From contig NZ_JGZR01000002.1 of the NCBI RefSeq assembly GCF_000741775.1, positions 124,001-188,000 on the forward strand: 64,000 nt of DNA. The letters run 5' to 3'. The position numbers were made by a program, and so were the translations under genes. This document shows positions 54,607 through 62,903 of this stretch, in pieces. Numbering within the stretch: position 1 is the first letter of the stretch; each line of letters begins with the position of its first letter. Source of the stretch: Bifidobacterium subtile (lineage in GTDB: Bacteria; Actinomycetota; Actinomycetes; Actinomycetales; Bifidobacteriaceae). A model generated the notes under the pieces. The model saw only the letters and a program-made list of their open reading frames with translations. It was not told where the DNA came from and searched no databases.

Positions 54607-54831
54607 TTATGCTTCCGTAGTGTTCTGCTGCTGGTGCCTGCCGAGCGCGAACGACAGCAGCAGCGCCGCGGCTGATATCCACACTCCCCAGAGCAGTGCG
54701 CTGTGCACGCCTTGCAGCTGCGCGGCAGCGTGGTCCATTCCACTGCTGGCGCCAACGCAGCTCACCTGCGTCATCACCGACACGAACAACGCCGTGCCTA
54801 CGGCTCCTGCCAGCTGCTCAGAATTCGTCAT
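54607..54831 (-). pseudogene. MFS (DHA2) exporter, C-terminal remnant
   Basis: About 74 codons reading NSEQLAGAVGTALFVSVM, then two hydrophobic helices and a charged tail, as at the end of DHA2 exporters. No N-terminal part exists upstream: on its 5' side it abuts, near 54830, a GH13 fragment on the other strand. A clear fossil. Confidence 0.78.
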
Positions 54832-55038
54832 GAGAACAATGCGTGGGCGGGCGCCGAATTCGTCTGGCTCGACGTGGATCCGAACGTCGTGGCGTTCCGG
54901 CGCGGCAGCCTCATCTGCGCGGTCAACTGCTCGGGCAAACCGGTGAGCTTCCCCTCGGACGGCGAGGTGCTCGCCTCAAGCAGTAGCTACAACGGCTCGC
55001 TGCTGGAAGGCGACTCGGCGGTGTGGTTGCGCGCGTAA
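54832..55038 (+). pseudogene. GH13 alpha-glucosidase, C-terminal remnant
   Basis: About 68 codons to a stop (AEFVWLDVDPNVVAFRRG, LICAVNCSGKPVSFP, GEVLASSSS, DSAVWLRA), the C-terminal domain of a GH13 glucosidase. The N-terminal catalytic part is absent. It begins where the MFS stub ends, so the two fossils share a breakpoint. Diverged from the intact gene at 45745. Confidence 0.75.
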
Positions 55039-55249
55039 AGTGATAGCTTATGCCGAGCAACCATTGCATGCAGGTCCTAAATTTTTGGTGGTTACGTTCA
55101 TGTTCGTCTGCTCCCCACACGCTGATTGTGTATGGTCTCAGTGAAGCGGTCCTTGTCAGGGCCTGTTTGCGACGCTCTGCTCGGCCTACCTTGGATAGTG
55201 ACATCGCAAGGACTGCGACAAGCGGGCAATACGGTAAGGAGCGTACATC

Positions 55250-56233
55250 ATGCAATATCGTCATTTGGGGCGTTCGGGGCTACTGGTCAGCGGCATCGGT
55301 CTGGGCACTATGAACTTCGGGGATGCGACCGACGAGGACGAGGCTTTCAAGATCATGGACCGGGCCGTGGAATCGGGCGTCAACTTCTTCGATTCCGCCG
55401 ACGTGTACGGCGGCCCGCAGCGACCGGATATGGAGAAGGGCTACGGGATATCCGAGGAGATCGTGGGCCGCTGGCTCAAGCAGTCCGGGCACCGCGACGA
55501 CATCGTGCTGGCGACCAAGGTCTATCAGCTGATGGGCTACGGCCCCAACGACAGGCATCTGTCGGCCTATCACATCAAGCGCGCCTGCGAGGCGAGCCTC
55601 AAGCGCTTGCAGACCGACCACATCGATGTCTATCAGATGCACCATGTCGACCGGGCCACGCCGTTCGAGGAGATCTGGCAGGCGATGAGCCAACTGATAG
55701 CCGAAGGCAAGATCGCCTACGTCGGGTCGAGCAACTTCGCCGGCTGGGACGTGGCCGTGGCGCAGGCGGCCGCCGAGAAGCGCAATCTGCTGGGACTGAT
55801 ATCCGAGCAGAGCATCTACAATCTCGCGAACCGAGCCATCGAACAGGAGCTGATTCCCGCAATGCAGCATTTCGGCATGGGACTGATTCCGTGGAGCCCG
55901 CTGATGTCCGGCCTCCTGGCTGGGCCTGCGGCAGGAGCGAAGGGCGTGCGCAGGAATGAGCACAGGACGGTAAGCAACCGTGAGCGTCATGCCGATCAGA
56001 TCGCGGCCTATGAGAGCTTCAGCGCGCAGCTGGGGCAGACGTCTGCCGCTGTGGCCTATGCGTGGCTGCTCGCCCAGCCGGTCGTCTCCACCGTCATCGC
56101 CGGGGCGCGCACGCTCGAGCAGCTCGAAAGCTCCGTGCAAGCCATGACCGTCACGCTCGATGCCGAATCCAAGGCTAAACTCGATGAGATCTGGCCCGGG
56201 CCGGGCCAGGCCCCACAATCCTATGCGTGGTGA
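55250..56233 (+). CDS. aldo/keto reductase
   Basis: 327 residues, a TIM-barrel NADPH-dependent reductase of the large Tas/YajO-like group. LGRSGLLVSGIGLGTMNFG at the N-terminus, catalytic Asp and Tyr in FFDSADVYGG, Lys in VLATKVYQL, His in YQMHHVD, then SNFAGWDV and a C-terminal phosphate site with VIAGARTLEQL. ATG 55250 with AAGGAG before it. Cytosolic; substrate unknown. Closed by a terminator. Confidence 0.92.
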   Translation: MQYRHLGRSGLLVSGIGLGTMNFGDATDEDEAFKIMDRAVESGVNFFDSADVYGGPQRPDMEKGYGISEEIVGRWLKQSGHRDDIVLATKVYQLMGYGPNDRHLSAYHIKRACEASLKRLQTDHIDVYQMHHVDRATPFEEIWQAMSQLIAEGKIAYVGSSNFAGWDVAVAQAAAEKRNLLGLISEQSIYNLANRAIEQELIPAMQHFGMGLIPWSPLMSGLLAGPAAGAKGVRRNEHRTVSNRERHADQIAAYESFSAQLGQTSAAVAYAWLLAQPVVSTVIAGARTLEQLESSVQAMTVTLDAESKAKLDEIWPGPGQAPQSYAW

Positions 56234-56248
56234 CGCGCCTGCGGCAGA

Positions 56249-56288
56249 GGCTCTGGCAGTACTCCTTTGAAGAGGGACTGCCAGAGCC
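56249..56288 (+). terminator. terminator after the aldo/keto reductase
   Basis: Arms GGCTCTGGCAGT (56249-56260) and ACTGCCAGAGCC (56277-56288), perfect 12-bp stem. The loop contains a weaker CTCCTTT/GAAGAGG pair. 16 bp after the stop. Confidence 0.75.
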
Positions 56289-56377
56289 GGTGAGTCGCAT
56301 CCTGCTTGGTTCTATAGTTGCTTTCGAATCCAATGGTTCGCTGCAATGACGCATCGTGAAGGAAAGGTTGTCATCAA

Positions 56378-56461
56378 TTGGACTACGCAGCAACAGCAGC
56401 CGCGGTGCTCAAGGGCGTCGGCGGCGAAGAGAATGTCAAGGAGCTGACGCGCTCCACCTGA
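56378..56461 (+). pseudogene. PTS EIIB (beta-glucoside type), N-terminal remnant
   Basis: Starting TTG at 56378 with GAAGGAAAGG upstream, 27 codons read MDYAATAAAVLKGVGGEENV then KELTRST and stop. This is the start of a beta-glucoside PTS EIIB domain (MDYxxxAxxxxxGVGGxEN), which should continue to the CATRLRF phosphocysteine site. It stops before it. Directly upstream of the beta-glucosidase, so a lost PTS-glucosidase pair is likely; what remains could still act as a leader peptide. Confidence 0.7.
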
Positions 56462-56479
56462 AGAAAGCGGATACCTATC

Positions 56480-58741
56480 ATGTCCATGGAGCAACTTCCC
56501 TATATGAACAATTCGCTGCCGGTTTCCGGCCGCGTTGACGATCTCCTTTCCCGCATGACCTTGGAGGAGAAGGTCGGCCAGATGATGCAGACCGATGCGC
56601 GAGAAGACCTCGAAGGCGACATTCTTCGCGTGGGAGTCGGATCGATTCTGCACGTGTCGCCGGAGAATATCGTCAGGGCTCACGAGCTGACGCGGCAAAC
56701 GCGGCTGCATATTCCCGTTCTGATCGGCGAGGACTGCATTCATGGCTATTCCTTCTGGAAGGGCGCGACGATCTATCCGACGCAGTTGGGCATGGCTGCC
56801 TCATGGGATCCGAGCTTGTTGGAACGAGTCGCCCGCGCGACCGCTCAGGAAGTGTCTCCCACAGGAGTGCACTGGACCTTCTCCCCGGTGCTGTGCATCG
56901 CACGCGATCTGCGCTGGGGGCGCGTAGGCGAGACATTCGGCGAGGATCCCTTCCTCATCGGCGAGCTCGCCTCGGCGATGGTGCGCGGATACCAGGACGA
57001 CGGCCCGCAGGACAAGACCGGAATCATGGCGACGGCGAAGCATTTCGCCGCGTACTCGGAGACCCAGGGCGGGCGCGATGCCAGCGAGGCGGATGTATCC
57101 CCGCGCAAGCTGCGCTCCTGGTATCTTCCGCCCTTCGAACGGGTCGCCAAGGAAGGCTGCCGCGCCTTCATGCTCGGCTACCAGTCGATTGACGGGATTC
57201 CGATCACGCTCAACAAATGGCTCATCAAGGATGTCCTCAAAAAGGAGTGGGGTTACGAAGGTATCCTCGTCACCGACTGGGCGAACGTAGGCCGGCTGGT
57301 ATGGGAGCAGAAGGTCCAGCCCGACCATGCGCATGCCGCGGCGGCAGCCGTGAAGGCCGGCGTCGACCTGTCCATGACGACGCCGGAATTCTTCGATGGC
57401 GCATTGCAGGCGGTGGGCGACGGCCTGCTGTCCGAGACCGATCTGGACGCGGCCGTGCGCCGGATCCTGGCGATCAAGTTCGAGCTGGGTCTGTTCGAAG
57501 ACCCGCGGCTTCCTCAGCCCGAGGTCATGGCTTCGCAGATCGGCTCGCCGGAGCACGCGGCCCTCAATCTGGAAGCGGCGCGGCGTTCGCTCGTGCTGCT
57601 GCACAACGATGGCACGCTTCCTCTGGCATCCGACGCTCCCAAGCGCGTCGCCGTCGTGGGCCAGCTCGCGGATGACGCCCAGCAGCAGCTCGGCGACTGG
57701 GCCGGAGGCTCGGGGCAGGCTTCCGGGTTCATTGATGAGCAGCCGCGCACGATGATCACGACGGTTCTCGATGGCTTGCGCCAGCAGGCGCCATCCGATT
57801 GGACCATCGCCTATGCCCAGGGCGCAGGAATTGTGGAGCCCGTCCCATATCCGGCGCTTGACGTAACTGCGTGCGAACCCGATGACGGCATGATCGCCGA
57901 AGCCGTCGCGGCGGCCAAGGACGCCGATCATGTCATCGCCGTCGTCGGCGACCGATTAGAGCTCGTGGGAGAAGGTCATTCCACGGCGACGCTGGAACTC
58001 ATCGGAGGGCAGAAGGCTCTGCTGGAGGCGCTGGCGGCCACGGGCACGCCCATGACCGTAGTGCTCATGGCATCCAAGCCGCTTGTGCTCCCTGACTGCG
58101 TGCTGAACGCCTCGTCCCTTATCTGGGCTGCGAACCCGGGAATGAGGGGAGGGCAGGCGATTGCCGAGCTGATTCTCGGACAGATCGAGCCCTCGGGCCG
58201 TCTGCCGATCTCCTTCGCCCGCCACGCGGGGCAGCTGCCGATCTACTACAACCAGATTCGTGGGCAGCACGGCGCCAAGTACGCCGATCTCACGCAGGAT
58301 CCGCAGTTCGCCTTCGGCGAGGGACTTTCCTACACGACGGTCGAATACTCGAATCTCCATATTCTGGAACCGGAACTGGGAATCGGCGACACTATCGTCG
58401 CCGAGGTGACGCTTCGCAACACTGGCACCCGTCCAGCGCTGGAAATCGTGCAGGCCTACGTGTCCGATCTGGTGACCTCGGTGACATGGGCGGACAAGGA
58501 GCTCAAAGGCTACCGGCAGGCGGCGCTGGAACCGGGCGAGGAGACGACTGTGCGGATCGAAATTCCCGCCTCGGCCTGCTCGATCGTGAACGCGGACGCC
58601 GAGCGCGTGGTGGAGCCGGGCCAGTTCGAGCTGCGCGTAGGACCCAACTCGCGAGAGGAGAACTTGCTGCGCGCGCGCTTCGCCATCGGCGAGCCTCTCG
58701 AAACAAGCGCAGCAGCCGAATCAACTCTCAGCCTCTTCTAA
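56480..58741 (+). CDS. beta-glucosidase, GH3
   Basis: 753 residues, full two-domain GH3 plus C-terminal fibronectin-like domain. Hydrolyses beta-glucosides or beta-xylosides; no signal peptide, so cytosolic. MTLEEKVGQMMQ at the N-terminus, ATAKHFAAYSETQGG (substrate loop), nucleophile Asp in GILVTDWANVG (about residue 270), the C-terminal DHVIAVVGDRLELVGEG and GGQAIAELILGQIEPSGRLPISF. The start codon is weakly supported (no good site before either ATG 56480 or 56486). The PTS stub 18 bp upstream suggests the substrate once entered by phosphotransferase. Confidence 0.94.
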   Translation: MSMEQLPYMNNSLPVSGRVDDLLSRMTLEEKVGQMMQTDAREDLEGDILRVGVGSILHVSPENIVRAHELTRQTRLHIPVLIGEDCIHGYSFWKGATIYPTQLGMAASWDPSLLERVARATAQEVSPTGVHWTFSPVLCIARDLRWGRVGETFGEDPFLIGELASAMVRGYQDDGPQDKTGIMATAKHFAAYSETQGGRDASEADVSPRKLRSWYLPPFERVAKEGCRAFMLGYQSIDGIPITLNKWLIKDVLKKEWGYEGILVTDWANVGRLVWEQKVQPDHAHAAAAAVKAGVDLSMTTPEFFDGALQAVGDGLLSETDLDAAVRRILAIKFELGLFEDPRLPQPEVMASQIGSPEHAALNLEAARRSLVLLHNDGTLPLASDAPKRVAVVGQLADDAQQQLGDWAGGSGQASGFIDEQPRTMITTVLDGLRQQAPSDWTIAYAQGAGIVEPVPYPALDVTACEPDDGMIAEAVAAAKDADHVIAVVGDRLELVGEGHSTATLELIGGQKALLEALAATGTPMTVVLMASKPLVLPDCVLNASSLIWAANPGMRGGQAIAELILGQIEPSGRLPISFARHAGQLPIYYNQIRGQHGAKYADLTQDPQFAFGEGLSYTTVEYSNLHILEPELGIGDTIVAEVTLRNTGTRPALEIVQAYVSDLVTSVTWADKELKGYRQAALEPGEETTVRIEIPASACSIVNADAERVVEPGQFELRVGPNSREENLLRARFAIGEPLETSAAAESTLSLF

Positions 58742-58900
58742 TAGCGCGCAGCCAGCCGGCAAAGCGCGTACTTCTACGGTAGGCAACGGATTCTCCTCTC
58801 GGCCAGCAGTGTTTGTACAGGGAGATGAAGACAGACTGAAACAGTCCCTGACAGTAGCCCCTCGCGATGATGCGCCCTCGATGTCACGGGACGTATTGTT

Positions 58901-59822
58901 ATGTACATGGAAATCGAGCAGGAGATACGCAGTTTTCTCATGAGTCGGCGGGCCAGGATCACGCCCGAGCAGGCTGGTCTACCATACGCTGGGGGCAACC
59001 GCAGAGTTTCTGGTCTGCGTCGCGAGGAAGTGGCGATGCTGTCCGGGGTCAGCGTCGAGTACTACACGCGCCTGGAACGGGGAAAGCTGAGCGGCGCTTC
59101 CGACAGCGTGCTGGAGGCCATCGCCCGCGTGCTGCAGCTCAGCGATGACGAGTACGCGCATCTGCGCGATCTGGCGCGCAACGTGACGTCGACCGGCCGC
59201 GTGCGCATGACGCGCACCCGCAAGTCGAATCCGATCAACGGCTCGGTCCAGCAGGTGCTCGACTCGATGAGCGTGCCGGCCATTGTGCAGAACGAGCGGC
59301 TCGATATGCTCGCGGCGAACAGGATGGGGTGCGCGCTGTACAGCGACATGATCGCCTCCAGCCCGAGGCCCGTCCCGAATTTCGCTCGGTATGCGTTCCT
59401 CGATCCACGCTCCGAGTCCTTCTACATCGACACTGACGCCTCGCATGACCTCATCGTCTCGTCGCTGCGCGCCGCAGCAGGCCACGATCCGGCGGATCGG
59501 GAGCTGACCGGGCTGATTGGCACGTTGTGCGCGTGCAGCCAGGACTTCGCCCAACGCTGGGCCAAGCATAACGTGCGGCGCCATTCGCGCGGCCGCCAGC
59601 TCATCAACCACCTTGGCGTGGGCCGGCTCGATCTTGAGTACAACGACTTCGCGCTGCTGTTGCACCGCGGTCTCCATCGTCACCTACACCGCCGTGCCGG
59701 GTTCCGCCAGCTCTGACAATCTCGCGATCCTCGACGCATGGGCATCGACTCGAAAACAGGCTGCATCGGCACCACATTTCTCTCAGGAACACGATACGCA
59801 GGGGAACGCGATGCAAGCCTAG
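58901..59822 (+). pseudogene. XRE-family regulator with MmyB-type ligand domain, frameshifted
   Basis: An N-terminal XRE helix-turn-helix (LRREEVAMLSGVSVEYYTRLERGK, about 38-65) leads into an MmyB-like ligand domain (VPAIVQNERLDMLAANRMG, then RLDLEYNDFALLLH). At about 59660-59670 the frame breaks: reading on in this frame gives a His/Arg tail and stop at 59716, but the +1 frame gives the expected VSIVTYTAVPGSASSDNLAILDAWAS to 59822. So about one base is missing or extra. Could be a real pseudogene or a sequencing error. Upstream of a DUF2335 gene; target unknown. Confidence 0.8.
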
Positions 59823-59901
59823 TTTGTAGTCAGAACCCGCGCACGTCCATCATTGGGGCAGCGCGACTTTCGTTCTGCCCATAGATCATTTTCGAGAAGT
59901 T

Positions 59902-60540
59902 TTATCCTTCGGACCCCGCTTCATTCGAAGCATCATCCTGATCGTTTCCTCTGCTGTCGTGAACGCTGCTGCGAGAGAACACCGGCGTCAGCAGATTGCC
60001 TATCATGGTGAGGACCGGCAGTGCAAGGAAACCGAACGAAAGAGCATTGCCCGTCTTCATGAACGCGATGAAAGTAAACGCTATCGACAGCAGGAATATG
60101 AAAGCGCTTATCCAAGTGCCAAGATTGGACTGCCGTATCTCATTGTCCACAAGACGATCCTGGCGTTTGGACTCATCGGTAGTGAAGGCGTCGTTCCACT
60201 GGCAGATGCGCTCTTGGACTTCAGGCGAATAGGCATTGAAGTCCTCGGCACGGGGCAGCATGCCCGACCACGACTCGCTCACCCCAAGAGAAGCAATAAG
60301 GGTCTCGATGGCTTTGAAATCGTTGCGCTGGTCCTTCGTCAGTCCTCTGGGTAACGGGTCTCCGCCAGCTTCGCCAAGGCCGTCATCGTCAACCTGCTGC
60401 GGGTTTGACGCGACAGGTTCCTGTGTGCTGTGCGCATGGACTCCTTGCGTACCCGCTGCAGCTTTTCGCTGTTGTCCAGTCCCGGTATGGTCATCATCGT
60501 CATTATCGCCATCGGAGTCTCTTCCTTCTATGCTGTTCAT
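59902..60540 (-). CDS. DUF2335-like membrane protein
   Basis: 212 residues. A long acidic and disordered N-terminus (about 1-65, Asp/Gly/Glu-rich) precedes a helical region and two hydrophobic helices near the end (about 145-165 and 170-190), in the sequence RQSNLGTWISAFIFLLSI ... ALSFGFLALPVLTMIGNLL, which resembles DUF2335 proteins. Role unknown. The ATG at 60540 has a poor, very close ribosome site (AAGG), so a later start is possible. Alone. Confidence 0.62.
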   Translation of the reverse strand: MNSIEGRDSDGDNDDDDHTGTGQQRKAAAGTQGVHAHSTQEPVASNPQQVDDDGLGEAGGDPLPRGLTKDQRNDFKAIETLIASLGVSESWSGMLPRAEDFNAYSPEVQERICQWNDAFTTDESKRQDRLVDNEIRQSNLGTWISAFIFLLSIAFTFIAFMKTGNALSFGFLALPVLTMIGNLLTPVFSRSSVHDSRGNDQDDASNEAGSEG

Positions 60541-61039
60541 ATCCTTAAGCCCTTAAGCCTGAGTTCGTCGGGGTCGTACAGCAGTTCGGCATCCAGCTCG
60601 AAAAGTCAAATGCCGTATGCAAGAAATGTATCACGTCTCCCTGCATATGGCTGGAAAAGCTTGGGCTTAAGCCAATGGCGACAACATCATCGGCGTGTCT
60701 GCCCACCATTCTGGGATAACGGGGCAGCTAACCCGGCATAGGGCGGCTCGATCTTGGATACAACTATTTCCCGCGCGCTGCAACACGCGTGCCTGAGCAA
60801 GGTTGCGGTTCGCAAAGGCCCGCATAGAATGAACACAGTTCGTGATAACGGCAACGCCGGTCGCATGGAAATATGCTCACGAGGAGCAACGGTCTTGCGG
60901 CGGCGGAGCAACCGCCACGGCGCACGCCATGAGTAGCGATTAGACACCGCGAACAAGACAAGACGAACAGTGCAGCGGCACGCAGCAGTCCGCAGCCGAA
61001 CGCAAGCACGCAACCTCAAGGAATGCGAGAGTTTCTCAC
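60541..61039. other. 500-bp gene-free stretch, with a trace of an XRE gene
   Basis: No gene is supported. At about 60733-60785 the sequence GGCGGCTCGATCTTGGATAC and its continuation closely follow the MmyB-domain stretch at 59627-59670 (GRLDL-YN-F reading), so it looks like a decayed second copy. The rest is non-coding; the ABC exporter's promoter should lie near its right end. Confidence 0.5.
60733..60785 (+). pseudogene. fossil trace of a second XRE/MmyB regulator
   Basis: About 50 bases read GRLDLGYNYF-like, close to GRLDLEYNDF in the frameshifted regulator, with flanks that no longer align. Too short to be functional. Confidence 0.45.
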
Positions 61040-62887
61040 ATGTATGTCGACCCGGCCCGCAACCAGCAAGCGGGAAATCTTCGATGGATCCTGCCATATT
61101 GCAAGCCTGACCTGCCGCGTGTGGCCGGAGCAGCCATCCTGTTCATCGTCAACGACGCAATGGCCCTGACTATCCCGCTGCTTGCCGGCATGATTGTCGA
61201 CCAGGTCATCAGGCAAGGGCATGTCGACAGGCTCGCGCGACTATGCGTGCTCATGATCGTGCTTACGGTCGTGCGCGTCTTCTCCCGATACGGCTATCAG
61301 ATGTGGATGGAGCGCTTCGGGCAGAACTCGATCTACCGTCTCGTAAGCGACGAGTACGAGAAGCTGCATGAGCTGGACTTCACCTACTTCAATCACACGC
61401 GCACGGGCGACATCATGAGCCGCATGACCTCCGACACCGATGCGATTCGTCACTTCCTGAGCTGGGTGAGCTACCAGGTGACCGACAGCGTGGTGATGTT
61501 CGTCGGCGCACTATGCGTCATGTTCGCGCTTGACTGGCGACTCGCGCTGGCACTGGCCTGCGTGACGCCATTGCTGTTCGTCCTCACGCGGGCGCTGGCC
61601 GGCCATGCACGACCGCTGTTTCTTGCGATCCGCAACTCCTTGGCCGATATGAACTCTATGGTCGAGGAGAATATCGAGGGCAATCGCGTGGTCAAGGCTT
61701 TTGTGCGCGAGCCGCATGAGACGCGGAAATTCGATGAGCGCAACGACGACTATATGCAGCGCAACATGGATCTGGCGATGAACAGCCGCAAGTACATGCC
61801 ATGGCTCGACGGCCTGGGCTTCGCCCTGCAGCTGATCACGCTCGGCTTCGGCGGCCTGCTGGTTATGCGCGGATCCATGACGCTGGGCAGCCTAGTGGCT
61901 TTCAACAGCTTCCTGTGGATGATCGACGGCCCGGTGCGCTATTCCGGCTGGCTGATCAACGACTGGCAGCGCTTCAACGCCAGCTGCGTCAAGATCAGGC
62001 GGCTGCTTACTGCCGAGTCGCGCATCACCGAGCACGCCGACGCGCATGAATCAACGAAGCGGGCGTCTGCCGTCCGCATCGGCGTCGACGGCAAGCGACC
62101 TGCCACGCCCGACCGCATCAGCGGCGAGATTCGCTTCGAGCATGTCAGCTTCGCCTTTCCCGACGACCCCGACACCCCGGTTCTGCAGGACCTCGACTTC
62201 TTCGTGCCTGCCGGCTCGAAGCTGGGCATCTTGGGGGAGACGGGCGCGGGCAAGTCGACGCTGGTGAGTTTGATTTCGCGCTTCTACGACCCGACCTCCG
62301 GCCGTGTGCTCGTCGACGGCATCGACGCGCGCGACTGGCCGCTGGCTATGCTGCGCAGCCAAGTCAACATCGTGGCGCAGGACACCTTCCTGTTCTCCGA
62401 CACGATCGGCAGCAACATCGGCTTCGGCGCACGCGGCGGACGTGACGACCGCTTCATTCAGCACATGGCGAACATTGCCGGCGCGGACGAATTCATCCGC
62501 TCGATGCCCGAAGGCTACAAAACGATCGTGGGCGAGCGCGGCGTGGGACTGTCCGGCGGGCAGAAGCAGCGCTTGAGCCTAGCCCGCGCCTTGGCCGACG
62601 ATCCGGCGATTCTGATCATGGACGACACCACCTCGGCCGTCGATATGGAGACCGAGGCCGAGATCCAGCAGCACCTGCGCGAGCTGGATGTCGCCAAGAC
62701 CATCGTGACCATCGCTCATCGCATCTCGTCGGTCAAGGACGCCGACCTGATCCTCGTCTTGGAGCATGGGCGCATCATCGAGCGCGGCACGCACGAGGAG
62801 CTCGTCGCGGCGCACGGACGCTATTGGGAGATCTATCGCAAGCAGCTGGGCCTGCAATCAGGCCAGCCGCAGGGCTTCAGCGAGTAG
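61040..62887 (+). CDS. ABC exporter, half 1 (degenerate nucleotide site)
   Basis: 615 residues, an exporter-type half-transporter: six membrane helices (about 30-320) then the ATPase. Walker A GETGAGKSTL, signature LSGGQKQRL, Walker B ILIMDDTTSAVD, switch His in VTIAHRISSV. The Asp after Walker B replaces the usual catalytic Glu (DD for DE), typical of the non-catalytic partner in heterodimers such as LmrCD/BmrCD. Start ATG 61040 behind GCGAGAG. The second half starts 17 bp downstream, so the two form one operon. Likely drug or lipid export. Confidence 0.93.
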   Translation: MYVDPARNQQAGNLRWILPYCKPDLPRVAGAAILFIVNDAMALTIPLLAGMIVDQVIRQGHVDRLARLCVLMIVLTVVRVFSRYGYQMWMERFGQNSIYRLVSDEYEKLHELDFTYFNHTRTGDIMSRMTSDTDAIRHFLSWVSYQVTDSVVMFVGALCVMFALDWRLALALACVTPLLFVLTRALAGHARPLFLAIRNSLADMNSMVEENIEGNRVVKAFVREPHETRKFDERNDDYMQRNMDLAMNSRKYMPWLDGLGFALQLITLGFGGLLVMRGSMTLGSLVAFNSFLWMIDGPVRYSGWLINDWQRFNASCVKIRRLLTAESRITEHADAHESTKRASAVRIGVDGKRPATPDRISGEIRFEHVSFAFPDDPDTPVLQDLDFFVPAGSKLGILGETGAGKSTLVSLISRFYDPTSGRVLVDGIDARDWPLAMLRSQVNIVAQDTFLFSDTIGSNIGFGARGGRDDRFIQHMANIAGADEFIRSMPEGYKTIVGERGVGLSGGQKQRLSLARALADDPAILIMDDTTSAVDMETEAEIQQHLRELDVAKTIVTIAHRISSVKDADLILVLEHGRIIERGTHEELVAAHGRYWEIYRKQLGLQSGQPQGFSE

Positions 62888-62903
62888 GAAAGGGGAGGAT
62901 ATC

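Noticed and set aside
54703-55038. A complete 111-residue gene across the fossil junction
   Set aside because: Its N-terminal half is antisense to the MFS stub and its second half is a GH13 C-terminus; a chance fusion frame.
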